NCBI GenBank assembly: GCA_964498585.1
Contig: CAZCHH010000007.1
Span: forward strand, 1-64,000
Source of the DNA: JAAYJM01 sp964498585
Lineage (GTDB): Bacteria; Bacteroidota; Ignavibacteria; Kapaibacteriales; UBA2268
DNA: 64,000 nt
Direction: 5' to 3'
Part shown: piece by piece, positions 25,459-35,122 of the stretch
How positions within the stretch are numbered: the stretch's first letter is position 1
How the letters are laid out: each line of letters opens with the position of its first letter
Notes under the pieces: model-generated
What the model saw: only the letters and a program-made list of their open reading frames with translations
Database searches by the model: none
What the model was told of the DNA's origin: nothing
Translations under genes and position numbers: made by a program

Positions 25459-27636
25459 TTAGTCACAGGTTCTTGTTACTTTGATAGTAATACGTCTGTT
25501 TTGTTTTCTTATATTTTCAAGTTCAGTTTTAGAAATATTCTTTAAAGCTTTTCCTTTAGGTTCTGCAATTTTGGGTTGAGAGGAACCGAAACCAAGAGTG
25601 CCTGAAATTTTTTCTGGTTTAACACCCTGCTCAATAAGCCATTCTTTCACTTTTTTAGCTCTAAGCTCAGAAAGCTCCTGATTTCTTTTTGCATTTCCTT
25701 CTTCTGAAGCATGCCCTTCAATCAACACCTGAAGTCCATCGCACTGATTAACATAAGCCAAAACTTTAGCAAGACTTGTTACAGTAGCCGTTATTTCAAA
25801 ATTAAAATTATCAGAATTTACGATAAACAAAATATCAGGGAAGTCTGTTTTTGTTCCAATTTTTGGTGGTTGCGGGCATCCATTTTTCCCTTTAATATCA
25901 CTTTTTTCACCTGCAACAAGCGGACAGTCATCTTCACCATCAATTATGGTATCGCCATCAGTATCCGGATTTAACGGGTCGGTCTTTGTCGTATTGACTT
26001 CGGCTCCATCAGCGAGTTTGTCATTATCGGTATCGCTCAGAAGTGGATTAGTCTTGTATTTATTCACCTCATCACCGTCACTAAGGACATCGCCATCAGT
26101 ATCGGCTTTGAGCGGGTCTGTCTTATGAGTTAAAACTTCATCGCCGTCTTTTAGTCCGTCACCGTCAGTATCTGCTTTATTAGGATCGGTCTTGTATTTA
26201 TTTAACTCATCACCGTCTTTAAGCTTATCATTATCTGAATCGCTTAGCAAAGGATTCGTTTTGAACTTATTCACCTCATCGCCATCAGTTAAACCATCGC
26301 TGTCAGTATCCACTTTAAGTGGGTCTGTTTTATATTGTTTCACTTCACTTCCATCGTTTAAACTATCGCCATCTGTATCCGGCTTAAGTGGGTCTGTTTT
26401 GTATTGATTAACCTCTTCACCATCTTTAAGACCGTCAGAATCAGTATCGTCAACAGAAGGATTAGTTTTGTACTTATTCACTTCGTCGCCATCGGAAAGC
26501 AAGTCGTTATCGGTATCTTTTGCTTTTGGATTAGTGTTATACTGAGTAATTTCAAGTCCGTCAGTAAGTCCATCTTCATCAGTATCGGCTTTAAGCGGGT
26601 CGGTTTGGTATTTGACTACTTCATCACCATCTAATAAATTATCATTATCTGTATCAGGCACTAACGGGTCAGTTTTACGGGTAATTTCTTCGCCGTCTTT
26701 TAATCCGTCAAAATCAGTATCAGCTTGAATTGGATTTGTCTTGTGCTTAGTAATTTCATCGAAATCGTTAAGTCCATCTTCATCAGTATCTTGTTTTAAT
26801 GGATTGGTTTTGTAAGTATCTACCTCTTCCCCATCTTTTAAGCCGTCTCCATCAGTATCGGGATTCTTTGGGTCGGTGCCTATAGATTTTTCACGGTCGT
26901 TTGTAAGACCATCTTTGTCATAGTCGGCATCTCCAAGAATATAATATGATACACCAAGCCCGAACGTAAGGAAAATATCATCTTCTGATCCCTCGATTTT
27001 ATAATCATCAAGATAATCGGTGCCGGTCATTCTTAAAGTTCCTCTTCCGTTCAAGACTAAATCATCAGTAAGATATGTTTCGAATCCGAAGCCAAATGGA
27101 AAAACAAATTTAGTTTTTTCATATTTATTTTCTGCATTGTTTGGTAATGCGCCATCATAGCCGGTGTCGCCTGAGCGTGGTTCCCAGTTCAGTATTCCGG
27201 CACCTACAAAAAGATAAGGAACAAATCTTTCGTGAGAAAAAAAGTTATAACTGAGGTATAATTCATAAGTGTTTAATCTGATTTGATTTTTGTCGTTAAT
27301 TTTTATATTTGTATTTTTATAAAAATCACCGACTATTTTGCTCTCACCGAAATAATCCGGATAAAGAGAAATAACATCGTTGCCTGTTTTGTATCTGGCC
27401 TGAGCAAGTCCGCCAACTGCCATTAGTGAAATATCTGAAGTAACATTATACCTAAAGAACAAATCACCTCCGAGCCAGAACTGATTGTCGGTAAATTCTC
27501 CCCAGTATTTTACTCCTCCAAAATTAAAACCGAATGCCAAACGATTCGCTTCACTTTGAGCTTTAACCTCAGAATTATTAATGTATGTAAAACATACTGC
27601 AATTGCAATAATAAGTACAAATTTAAAAAATCTCAT
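25459..27636 (-). CDS. OmpA-family outer membrane protein with thrombospondin type 3 repeats
   Basis: Structural outer membrane protein linking the membrane to peptidoglycan. The ATG at 27636 is chosen (AGAGGT before it; a signal peptide ending VKAQ follows at once) over one at 27675. The 725-residue product has an N-terminal beta-barrel part (about 28-225), then 14-15 calcium-binding repeats of about 23 residues (pattern DTDxDGLxDGxEVxxYKTDPL), and a C-terminal OmpA domain with IEGHASEEGNAKRNQELS and the NRRITIKV end. The number of TSP3 units is high for this type of protein. It is monocistronic with its own terminator. Confidence 0.9.
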   Translation of the reverse strand: MRFFKFVLIIAIAVCFTYINNSEVKAQSEANRLAFGFNFGGVKYWGEFTDNQFWLGGDLFFRYNVTSDISLMAVGGLAQARYKTGNDVISLYPDYFGESKIVGDFYKNTNIKINDKNQIRLNTYELYLSYNFFSHERFVPYLFVGAGILNWEPRSGDTGYDGALPNNAENKYEKTKFVFPFGFGFETYLTDDLVLNGRGTLRMTGTDYLDDYKIEGSEDDIFLTFGLGVSYYILGDADYDKDGLTNDREKSIGTDPKNPDTDGDGLKDGEEVDTYKTNPLKQDTDEDGLNDFDEITKHKTNPIQADTDFDGLKDGEEITRKTDPLVPDTDNDNLLDGDEVVKYQTDPLKADTDEDGLTDGLEITQYNTNPKAKDTDNDLLSDGDEVNKYKTNPSVDDTDSDGLKDGEEVNQYKTDPLKPDTDGDSLNDGSEVKQYKTDPLKVDTDSDGLTDGDEVNKFKTNPLLSDSDNDKLKDGDELNKYKTDPNKADTDGDGLKDGDEVLTHKTDPLKADTDGDVLSDGDEVNKYKTNPLLSDTDNDKLADGAEVNTTKTDPLNPDTDGDTIIDGEDDCPLVAGEKSDIKGKNGCPQPPKIGTKTDFPDILFIVNSDNFNFEITATVTSLAKVLAYVNQCDGLQVLIEGHASEEGNAKRNQELSELRAKKVKEWLIEQGVKPEKISGTLGFGSSQPKIAEPKGKALKNISKTELENIRKQNRRITIKVTRTCD

Positions 27637-27937
27637 AGAGTACCTCTTATATTTTAAAAAAACAATAATTTTCATTATTCTATTTTATGTAAATTTCTAT
27701 TAAAAATTTACATATCTTCAAATACCATTTGTAAAATAAAGAATTCATAAATAATAAACAAATAATTAATAAATAATTTTTTAATATTAATCTGAATAAT
27801 TCATCCGATAATTCTTAGCCATAAGATAATATAAACAAGTTAATTTACTGCATTTTATTCATTATTCCAATACAAAAGCAGATATTTAAAGATTTTTTAT
27901 TAAATTTGCTTAAATTTTTGAATAATTTACAAAAAAT

Positions 27938-30286
27938 ATGGAAATAATTGAAGAAAAAGCACTGCAACGTGAAACATTAAAAGAACTTGAATACTATCAG
28001 GTTTTGGAAATTATTGCAAAGAAAGCAAATTCCGATTTAGGAAAGGAAATTGTTTTATCTGCCGAGCCAACTGACAACATATTTAAACTTCAGCGTGAGC
28101 ATAATTTAGTTGAAGAAACTACCCAATTGCTGCTATACGATGACGAGTTGCCTATTGAAGGGCTTTCTGATGTTCGTTCTAAACTTTATAAGGCACAGAT
28201 TGAAAATTCCGTTTTAAGCACAACCGAACTGCTTACTGTTAAAGATTTTATACGGCTTTGTCGCCTGCTAAAAGGATATTTCAATACCCGCACAGAAAAA
28301 TATCCCAATCTTTACGATGAGATTTTTCAATTGAGTGAAAATATTTTACTTGAAAAGCATATTGGCGATGCTATTGATGATACTGGTGAGGTAAAAGACA
28401 ACGCATCGAAGGAACTTTCCCGCATACGCAGAGAAATTAGCAGTAAATCAGCTTTTCTGCGTAACCGTCTTCAAAAAATACTGAAAAAGATTTCTGAAGA
28501 AGATATGTTGCAAGAAGAATTTGCCACGATTAGAGACGAACGCTTCGTTATTCCAGTGAAAGTGGAGCATAAACGCCACATTCCCGGCATTATCCACGGA
28601 GTTTCGCAAACCGGTGCAACTGTTTTTTTAGAACCAATGGAAATTTTTGAACTAAATAATGAAGTTTCGCTATTAAGGAATGAAGAAACAAGAGAAATTT
28701 TCAAAATCCTTTCAAATCTCACATCTGAACTGCGTCAGGAGGTTAGCGGATATATTTATTCTGTTACGATTATCGCTCATTTGGATTCAGTTATTGCAAA
28801 AGCAAGGTATGCAAACGAATATAACTGTATAAAACCAATTATTTCTGAAGAAAATGAAATCGTTTTGCAAAACATACGCCATCCTTTGCTTATTCAATCA
28901 AAAGGAATGAAAAACGTTATTCCGCTTACTATTTATTTCAATTCAGAAAAACGCGGTCATTTGATTTCAGGACCAAATGCCGGTGGAAAAACCGTTGCCC
29001 TTAAAAGCATTGGAATAAATATTGCTCTGGCTCTTGCCGGCTTTTTTCCGCTTGGGTACTGCAAAACAAATTACCGTGATATTTTTTCATCTATCGGCGA
29101 CCATCAATCAATTGAAAATGATTTAAGCACCTTCAGTTCTCAAATCAAAGAACTGAAGCAAATCGTGGACAACTGCACTTCTTCCTCGCTTGTTCTTATT
29201 GACGAAATCGGCTCAGGAACAGACCCGCAGGAAGGTGGCGCCCTTGCAGCAGGTGTTTTGGATACTTTTTTAGAAATAAAACTGTTTTTCGTTGCAACTA
29301 CTCACCAGTCATCGCTTAAAGCATATTCACTAAATAAAACGGAAATAGAAAATTGCTCACTTGAATTTAATCAAACACAACTAAAACCAACTTATAAATT
29401 CTTACAGGGAATACCCGGAAACAGCTATGCCTTTGTTCTGGCTGAAAATCTTGGACTTTCCAAATTAGTTTTGGAGCGTGCAAAAAAATACATTGGCGAA
29501 AAGCAAACCCAACTTGAAGAAAGCATTTCAATTTTACAGGAATACCGCAATAAAGCAGAAGAAAACATACAAATTGCTGAGCAATACAAGATAAAAGCCG
29601 AAAAGCTAAAAGAAGATTATGAAGCGAAGTTAAAGGAAATTAAAGAGAAAAAGTCGGTTTACATCCGTAATGCAAAAGAAGAAGCGGCTGACATTCTGCA
29701 AAATGCAAATGCCTTAATTGAAAATACCATTAAGGAAATCAAGGAAGCACAAAAGCCGATTGTTGAAATTAAGAAAGATTTCTTTGCGAAAAAGGAAAAA
29801 ATTGTTGAGCAGGTTAAAAAGTTAGAGCCAGCTAAAGAAGACAGCAAAGAAGTACTTTTTCCCGGAAATGCGGTTACTATGGAGGAATCCTCTGAAGTTG
29901 GCGTAATCATTTCTATTAACGAGAAAAATAATACTGCCATTGTTGAATTCAACGAAGTGAAATTCAAAGTAGAGCTAAGCCAGTTGCATAAAACTGATTT
30001 GCCTAAAACAAAAAAATCAAGTGCAGCCGACTATATCCGCTTCGATGCAAGCACCCGCATTGATTTACGCGGCAAACGAGCAGAAGAATCCATTCGTGAA
30101 GTGGACGATTTCCTTTCTCAAGCCGTAATGGGCAATGCTGACCAAATTACGATTATCCACGGAAAAGGCACTGGCGCCTTGCGTAAAGCAATACAGGAGT
30201 TTTTATATCACCACCCATCTGTTAAATCATTCCGCAACGGCGATTTACTTGAAGGCGGCGATGGGGTTACGGTGGTAGAACTATAA
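27938..30286 (+). CDS. mutS2: MutS2 family ATPase/endonuclease
   Basis: MutS2 suppresses homologous recombination or rescues collided ribosomes, depending on species. The 782-residue product has the MutS core with Walker A GPNAGGKTVALKS (about 347), ST-type Walker B LVLIDEIGSGTDPQEGG and the TTHQSSLKAYS switch, then a long coiled coil (about 520-630). The C-terminal Smr nuclease domain has LRGKRAEESIREVD and IIHGKGTGALR. No mismatch-recognition domain, as expected. TAAATTTG at 27901-27908 could be its -7 box. Single gene. Confidence 0.93.
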   Translation: MEIIEEKALQRETLKELEYYQVLEIIAKKANSDLGKEIVLSAEPTDNIFKLQREHNLVEETTQLLLYDDELPIEGLSDVRSKLYKAQIENSVLSTTELLTVKDFIRLCRLLKGYFNTRTEKYPNLYDEIFQLSENILLEKHIGDAIDDTGEVKDNASKELSRIRREISSKSAFLRNRLQKILKKISEEDMLQEEFATIRDERFVIPVKVEHKRHIPGIIHGVSQTGATVFLEPMEIFELNNEVSLLRNEETREIFKILSNLTSELRQEVSGYIYSVTIIAHLDSVIAKARYANEYNCIKPIISEENEIVLQNIRHPLLIQSKGMKNVIPLTIYFNSEKRGHLISGPNAGGKTVALKSIGINIALALAGFFPLGYCKTNYRDIFSSIGDHQSIENDLSTFSSQIKELKQIVDNCTSSSLVLIDEIGSGTDPQEGGALAAGVLDTFLEIKLFFVATTHQSSLKAYSLNKTEIENCSLEFNQTQLKPTYKFLQGIPGNSYAFVLAENLGLSKLVLERAKKYIGEKQTQLEESISILQEYRNKAEENIQIAEQYKIKAEKLKEDYEAKLKEIKEKKSVYIRNAKEEAADILQNANALIENTIKEIKEAQKPIVEIKKDFFAKKEKIVEQVKKLEPAKEDSKEVLFPGNAVTMEESSEVGVIISINEKNNTAIVEFNEVKFKVELSQLHKTDLPKTKKSSAADYIRFDASTRIDLRGKRAEESIREVDDFLSQAVMGNADQITIIHGKGTGALRKAIQEFLYHHPSVKSFRNGDLLEGGDGVTVVEL

Positions 30287-30643
30287 CTTTAATGATTAAT
30301 GATTAGTGATTAATTGAAGAAAATGTATTGAGTTAAGGATGTGGTTTATTTGGAAATGAGGTAACAGCGTTGCCTGTTTTTCTACTTTTTCAATGTGTTT
30401 GCAAATATGGTGATAATTACTTTAAAACTTTACGTAAGTAGAAAAAAAAGCAGTAGCAACCTGTTTGTAGAAAAATGAATTTTTATTTGAAGTAAAAACT
30501 CCACAGGAGTTTAAAGAAGCAATCAACTACTTAACTAAAGTGTGTGCAAATAAAATGGTAAATTGGACGTTTTACCAGCTAAATTTATACAAAATATTTT
30601 AATTTAATATCCTTCTATATAATTTTAATTTTATGGAATAAAG
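30287..30643. other. Intergenic stretch after mutS2
   Basis: It opens with tandem TGATTAATGATTAGTGATTAATT. Further on, GTTGCCTG with TTTTTCTACTT (about 30370-30391) is partly mirrored by AAGTAGAAAAAA with GCAACCTG (30436-30463), an imperfect inverted repeat. No gene and no sure terminator or promoter is visible. Confidence 0.4.
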
Positions 30644-30868
30644 ATGCAAACTGTTACAATTCCAACTGATGAGTATTCTGCTTTAAAAAATGAACTAAGT
30701 TTATTAAAGGAGCAAGAACTGCTTTTTAAAGTTAATAATTTGATTGACTTACTATACGAGAGTAAATATGGTTTGTATTTAGGTGATTTTACTGATGACC
30801 TTACCCAAGCGAATATAAATTCAATAGAGGAGTGGAAAATATCCGGAGATGTATGGAATGAAGTTTAA
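30644..30868 (+). CDS. Antitoxin-like small protein, partner of a MazF-type toxin
   Basis: 74 residues. The N-terminal half forms a heptad-like helix (IPTDEYSALKNELSLLKEQE) and the C-terminus is acidic with LGDFTDDLTQ and EEWKISGDVWNEV. I do not recognise the family by name. Its position, directly before and overlapping by 11 bases a MazF/PemK reading frame, makes it the likely antitoxin. No clear DNA-binding motif is visible. Confidence 0.6.
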   Translation: MQTVTIPTDEYSALKNELSLLKEQELLFKVNNLIDLLYESKYGLYLGDFTDDLTQANINSIEEWKISGDVWNEV

Positions 30869-31215
30869 TCAGAAAGAGATTGTCCTTGTTCCTTTTCCTT
30901 ATACCGATTTATCATCAATAAAAAAACAGACCTGTTCTGATATTATCGAATAATCATTTCAATTTTTCACACAATGATTTATTAGTTGCTGTTATAACAA
31001 GTAAAATCTTTATTGATGAGTATTCTGTTGAAATTGATAATGATTCGCTTGAATATGGAATTTTACCAGAAAAATCTGTAATAAAAACATCAAAGCTTTT
31101 CACAATCAGTAAAGACATAATTATAAAAAAATTCAGTATTTTAAAAGTTGAAAAGTTTGAAGAAGTAGTAAGTAAATTTTCAGAACTAATAAAATTAATA
31201 AAATCATCGCACTAA
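30858..31215 (+). pseudogene. MazF/PemK-type toxin gene with a frameshift
   Basis: Endoribonuclease toxin of the PemK/MazF fold. The first 32 codons read a normal start (EIVLVPFPYTDLSS). After the tract AAAAAAACAG (about 30919-30928) the frame must change by one base to continue with the family motif RPVLILSNNHF and the rest (DLLVAVITS, then LKVEKFEEV) to the stop at 31215. One extra base in or next to the A7 tract accounts for it. As written, no active toxin is made. Confidence 0.75.
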
Positions 31216-31257
31216 TTACATTTTGATGGAAAATGAATAATACTGTGCATAGTTTTT

Positions 31258-31678
31258 TTATTTTTTCCAATATTTATCAATTAAATTTTCATTATTCGGT
31301 AAAGTATAATAAAGATCTCTAAACCGATTTGAAATATAATATCCGTATTCCTTTAATCTTAATGTGTCGTTCTTTAGATTAATTCTAATCACATATTTAG
31401 CACCACATTTGAGCATTTCAGGATTTTTTAACTTTTTAATATCTGAAAGGAATAATTTCATTTCTTCATTTGTTAGTTTTTTTTGATTTATAATTCCACC
31501 TACCATTGGATTGTTCTATCTCAACAAATTCTATAGAATTAACATCATTATCATTAAATATAGTAACGAATAATGACTCTTTCCAGTGTTCAGGTTTCAC
31601 ACTTTTAGATTGCTTGCAATTTGATAAGCAAACCAATAATAAAAGTGTAGTAATCAATATAAATATTCGTTTATTCAA
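31258..31678 (-). pseudogene. Small lipoprotein of unknown function, frameshifted at an A8 tract
   Basis: The first frame (from 31678) gives a lipoprotein signal with lipobox LSNC (Cys near 21) and about 65 residues. The second (to 31258) gives about 75 further residues (NQKKLTNEEMKLFLSD onward). They join if one A is added to the eight-A run at 31477-31484 (T on the plus strand). The combined product of about 138 residues has no family I recognise. A sequencing error in the homopolymer or phase variation are both possible. Confidence 0.55.
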
Positions 31679-31941
31679 TTTTCAGAACTCCTTTCTTTTC
31701 ATAGTATTCTTTTTAGTAATAATTTGGGTCAAAATTATCAAAAATTATTTTTAAAAAGTATATACCTAATTCACAAATAAATTTGGAGTTAATCTAAGAA
31801 TTAGATTATCAACATAATTTATTATGGTGATTTTACTAGCAGTAAGAAAAATGTATGCGTTTTCCTACTAAATAAATCTTTCAATTACTTAAAATTGGGA
31901 GAGTTAGAGTTTAAAATTTATTTCCTCTTTTCAGTTTGGTG

Positions 31942-33249
31942 TTAAACAATTTCTGAGAATACTAAATCATCTTGAATGCGGAGCAATTTCACCTTTAAAT
32001 CATGTCCATAAAGTTCATTTTTATTATAAAAAGCTGCGCGAACGTAATTTTCAGACCAACCCTTGTAAAGATTTGTTTTTTCATCATAGTCTTCCGGAAT
32101 AACTTTCTTAATATTCCCAAGTTGAGTTTGATAAAATTCTTTTTTTTTTCTGTCGGATAGTTCTCTAAGCAATAAAGTTCGTCTTTTTTTCTCTTGGTGT
32201 GGAACTTTTGGATTGATATTTATCGCATCTGTTCCACTTCTTTCGGAATAAGTAAAAGTGTGAAGATAAGAAATTGGAAGTGATTCTAAAAGAGAATATG
32301 TTTCATTAAAATTAGCATCAGTTTCAGAAGGAAAACCGGTTATAATGTCAATACCAATACAACAATCCGGAATATATTTTTTTATTAGTTCAATTCTGTT
32401 GATAAAAAGTGATTTGTTATAGCGTCTTCTCATTTTCTTTAATATTTCATCGCATCCGCTTTGTAAAGGTATATGAAAATGAGTGCAAATTTTGTCAGAA
32501 AGACTTACCAATTTAATAATTTCTTCATTTAAAAGATTTGGTTCAATAGAAGATATACGAAATCTAAGATTTACATCAATTTCGTTAATCATATTTAAAA
32601 CATCAGAGAATCGCTTACCATCACCAGTATTATAATCACCAAGATTAATTCCGGAAAGAACAATTTCTTTATACCCTTTTTCCTGAATCGAAAAAATAGT
32701 ATTTTTGATTTGTTTAAAATCCATAGAACGGCTTGGACCGCGAGCTGCTGCTACAGTGCAATACGAGCAGTAATAATCGCACCCATCCTGAATTTTAAAA
32801 ACAATACGGGTATGGCTTTCATTATCAAGAGAAAGAGCAGTAAAGAACGGAGAAGTTTTTAAATCAGAAACGAATGTTTTTGTTGAGTTAGAATTTTCAG
32901 AAATATTTTTTTCTAAATCACTTTTTAATATTTGCAGAATTTCAAATTTTTCTTTATTACCAAAAATATAATCAACGCCATCAATTTCAGATATTTGATT
33001 AGCTTGCATTTGTGCATAACATCCCATTACAGCAATTTTTGCATTAGGCACATTACGTTTTGCTCGGCGAATAATTTTTCTGCTATCGGAATCAGCAAGG
33101 TGAGTAACAGTACAGGTATTTATAAGTATTAAATCGCATTCTTCACCAAATGGGACAAGTTTAGCACCTTTTTCTACAAATTCTTGAACAATACTTGAAA
33201 CCTCGGCGTAATTTACCTTACAGCCAATATTATAATAACTAATTTTCAC
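31942..33249 (-). CDS. mtaB: tRNA threonylcarbamoyladenosine methylthiotransferase MtaB
   Basis: Radical SAM methylthiotransferase that converts t6A37 to ms2t6A37 in tRNAs. The 435-residue product has the N-terminal MTTase domain with its cluster cysteines (YNIGCKVNYAE, NTCTVTHLADSDSRK, VMGCYAQ). The radical SAM motif is CDYYCSYC, followed by ARGPSRS. The TRAM-like C-terminal part is short. The MtaB branch, rather than MiaB or RimO, is indicated by the GCKVN start and the NTCTVT phrase. It starts 3 bases after the anti-sigma-like gene and so appears to be the last gene of the sigma-factor operon. Confidence 0.9.
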   Translation of the reverse strand: MKISYYNIGCKVNYAEVSSIVQEFVEKGAKLVPFGEECDLILINTCTVTHLADSDSRKIIRRAKRNVPNAKIAVMGCYAQMQANQISEIDGVDYIFGNKEKFEILQILKSDLEKNISENSNSTKTFVSDLKTSPFFTALSLDNESHTRIVFKIQDGCDYYCSYCTVAAARGPSRSMDFKQIKNTIFSIQEKGYKEIVLSGINLGDYNTGDGKRFSDVLNMINEIDVNLRFRISSIEPNLLNEEIIKLVSLSDKICTHFHIPLQSGCDEILKKMRRRYNKSLFINRIELIKKYIPDCCIGIDIITGFPSETDANFNETYSLLESLPISYLHTFTYSERSGTDAININPKVPHQEKKRRTLLLRELSDRKKKEFYQTQLGNIKKVIPEDYDEKTNLYKGWSENYVRAAFYNKNELYGHDLKVKLLRIQDDLVFSEIV

Positions 33250-33252
33250 TTA

Positions 33253-34536
33253 TTAATAACTTAAACTCAAACCATAAGTAATACCAAATTTGTCTGTTCT
33301 GTTGATTTTATTTTGAACGTTATACAATAAGGAACTAAATTCACCGGCAACGTAGAATTTCAGGAAGTTATCATAATTATACTGAATACCGAGCTGACCG
33401 CGCCCTATAAATCCAGCTGTTGTTCCGCCGGCAAAAACCTGAGTATAGGGAACTATCATATTCTTGTATCCTAATGAAGGTAAGCTCAACTTATAAAATC
33501 CGCCATACCAAAAGAGAACAGGATTTTGAGTGTAAGTATATTCCTGTTCGCCGATTTTGCGGGTGAATTGTTGCAGGAAATGCTCCTGTCCTACTTCAAT
33601 ACCAATAGAATTATTGTCATCTAACTTGTATATAAGAGCAATACCCTGATTAATGAAAAGAGGTTCCTGTGCAGAAGGAAGGTTTTCAGTAGCATCACTT
33701 GAACTGGCTGTAATATTTCTCCATTGCAAAGTTAAATTAGATTCATTCAGCTCAAATTTTGATAAACTACTTAAATCAATTGCAAAAATATTGAGAGGAT
33801 TCGTATTTAAAGTACTGTTATTTGTATTACTTGTATTAAGTGGTTTCAGATTTTTAGTGGGTAATTCTGATGAAGATAGCGCAAATAATTCATCATTTGT
33901 ATTTTTAATATTTTTAGGATTATTATCTAATTTATAATTATTTGCAAGAATTTGAGAATTAGTTTCTCCATTTTGATTATTGGAGTTTACATAAATATAT
34001 TTTATTACTGGTTTTGTATTATTAGTATTGTTATTTGAATTAGCCAAATCTTTACTTCCATTAACATAAGAATTTGTATTTTTGATATTTGATGACACAG
34101 GATAGTTCAGACTGTTTTGACTTCCTTTATCGATAGAAGTATAATTCATATTTGAGTCGGTAAACTCTTTTTGATTAAGCAGGAAGAACAGAGAAGTCAG
34201 GGCAATAGATATAATAGCCGTGAGAGCAGTAGTCAAATATTTATTATAGTGTGAAAGAATATGCTTTTCAAAGAGAGGTACTGGAATTGGATGCTTTGGT
34301 GCAGGTTTTTGAATAGGAGGCACACTTAGTCCAAGACTAGAAAATATGTAATTAGTGCTTTCAGAAGGAGTGGTGATTGAAGCCATATCGTTCTGAGTAA
34401 GCAAATGCAGTTGAACCTGCTGCTTAAACATCTCTCGGATTTCTGTATTATTTGACAGGTTAGAAAATAGAACATCTTCATTAACACTATCAAGTTCTCC
34501 ATCGAGGAACTGGTGAATTAAATCGTTGTAATTCAT
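33253..34536 (-). CDS. Anti-sigma-like membrane protein with a beta-barrel-like C-terminal domain
   Basis: 427 residues, coupled to an ECF sigma gene by a 4-base overlap. Residues 1-50 look like an anti-sigma N-terminus (LIHQFLDGELDSVNEDVLF) but without the zinc ligands of ZAS proteins. One membrane helix spans about 99-121. An asparagine-rich linker fills about 122-255. The last 165 residues alternate polar and hydrophobic strands and end in an aromatic (GLSLSY), as outer membrane beta-barrels do. If real, the protein would run from the cytoplasm across the periplasm. I infer that it controls the sigma factor; the tail's role is unknown. Confidence 0.6.
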   Translation of the reverse strand: MNYNDLIHQFLDGELDSVNEDVLFSNLSNNTEIREMFKQQVQLHLLTQNDMASITTPSESTNYIFSSLGLSVPPIQKPAPKHPIPVPLFEKHILSHYNKYLTTALTAIISIALTSLFFLLNQKEFTDSNMNYTSIDKGSQNSLNYPVSSNIKNTNSYVNGSKDLANSNNNTNNTKPVIKYIYVNSNNQNGETNSQILANNYKLDNNPKNIKNTNDELFALSSSELPTKNLKPLNTSNTNNSTLNTNPLNIFAIDLSSLSKFELNESNLTLQWRNITASSSDATENLPSAQEPLFINQGIALIYKLDDNNSIGIEVGQEHFLQQFTRKIGEQEYTYTQNPVLFWYGGFYKLSLPSLGYKNMIVPYTQVFAGGTTAGFIGRGQLGIQYNYDNFLKFYVAGEFSSLLYNVQNKINRTDKFGITYGLSLSY

Positions 34537-35120
34537 GCGTTTACTTTCGATTGTTTATTTAAATCATCAATATAGGGAGCTAAAATTTCCCTGATTTTAT
34601 CTTTTGCTCTCCACACTTTATTTCTAATTGTGGATTCGTTGCAACCGATTATTTCTGCTATTTCAGTATATGAAAGTCCTTCATACTGACGCAAAACAAA
34701 TGGCTCACGATACTGGACATCTAAAAATTCTAGAGCCATCGAAATCAGCTTTAATAATTCTTTTTCTTCATAACGGGAATCATTAAAGCCAATCAGAAAA
34801 TCATCAATATTTACTAATTCTACCTGAGTACGTTTGTGATTTAAGCATAAATTTCTTGATACTATTAGCAAATATCCAAATACACTTGTTGTATCAAATT
34901 CCAAATGATTGAACTTATCGGATTTATAAAAACTAATAAAAGTTTCCTGGAATATATCTTTTGCATCTTCAATGTTTGAGAGTACTCTTAAACAATATGC
35001 ATAAATACGCTGTGAATATCGGGTATATAATTCGGTAAACAACTCATCTTTGCTAATTTGATTGTTTCTGCAACTTTCAAAGAGTTGTTTGTCATTATAT
35101 TTTGAAAATTCTTTACTCAT
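34533..35120 (-). CDS. ECF-type RNA polymerase sigma factor
   Basis: Extracytoplasmic-function sigma factor, 195 residues from the ATG at 35120; a TTG at 35144 lies inside the preceding gene. Region 2 is seen in IEDAKDIFQETFISFY with the aromatic positions for -10 melting, and region 4 in VLRQYEGLSYTEIAEIIGC plus the recognition helix NESTIRNKVWRAKDKI. It sits between a lipoprotein gene (2 bases upstream) and the anti-sigma-like gene (4-base overlap). The regulon is unknown. Confidence 0.88.
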   Translation of the reverse strand: MSKEFSKYNDKQLFESCRNNQISKDELFTELYTRYSQRIYAYCLRVLSNIEDAKDIFQETFISFYKSDKFNHLEFDTTSVFGYLLIVSRNLCLNHKRTQVELVNIDDFLIGFNDSRYEEKELLKLISMALEFLDVQYREPFVLRQYEGLSYTEIAEIIGCNESTIRNKVWRAKDKIREILAPYIDDLNKQSKVNA

Positions 35121-35122
35121 AT

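Noticed and set aside
25946..26634. Several plus-strand frames rich in Ser, Leu and Val
   Set aside because: They are antisense to the TSP3 repeats of the OmpA-like gene, whose coding sense is clear.
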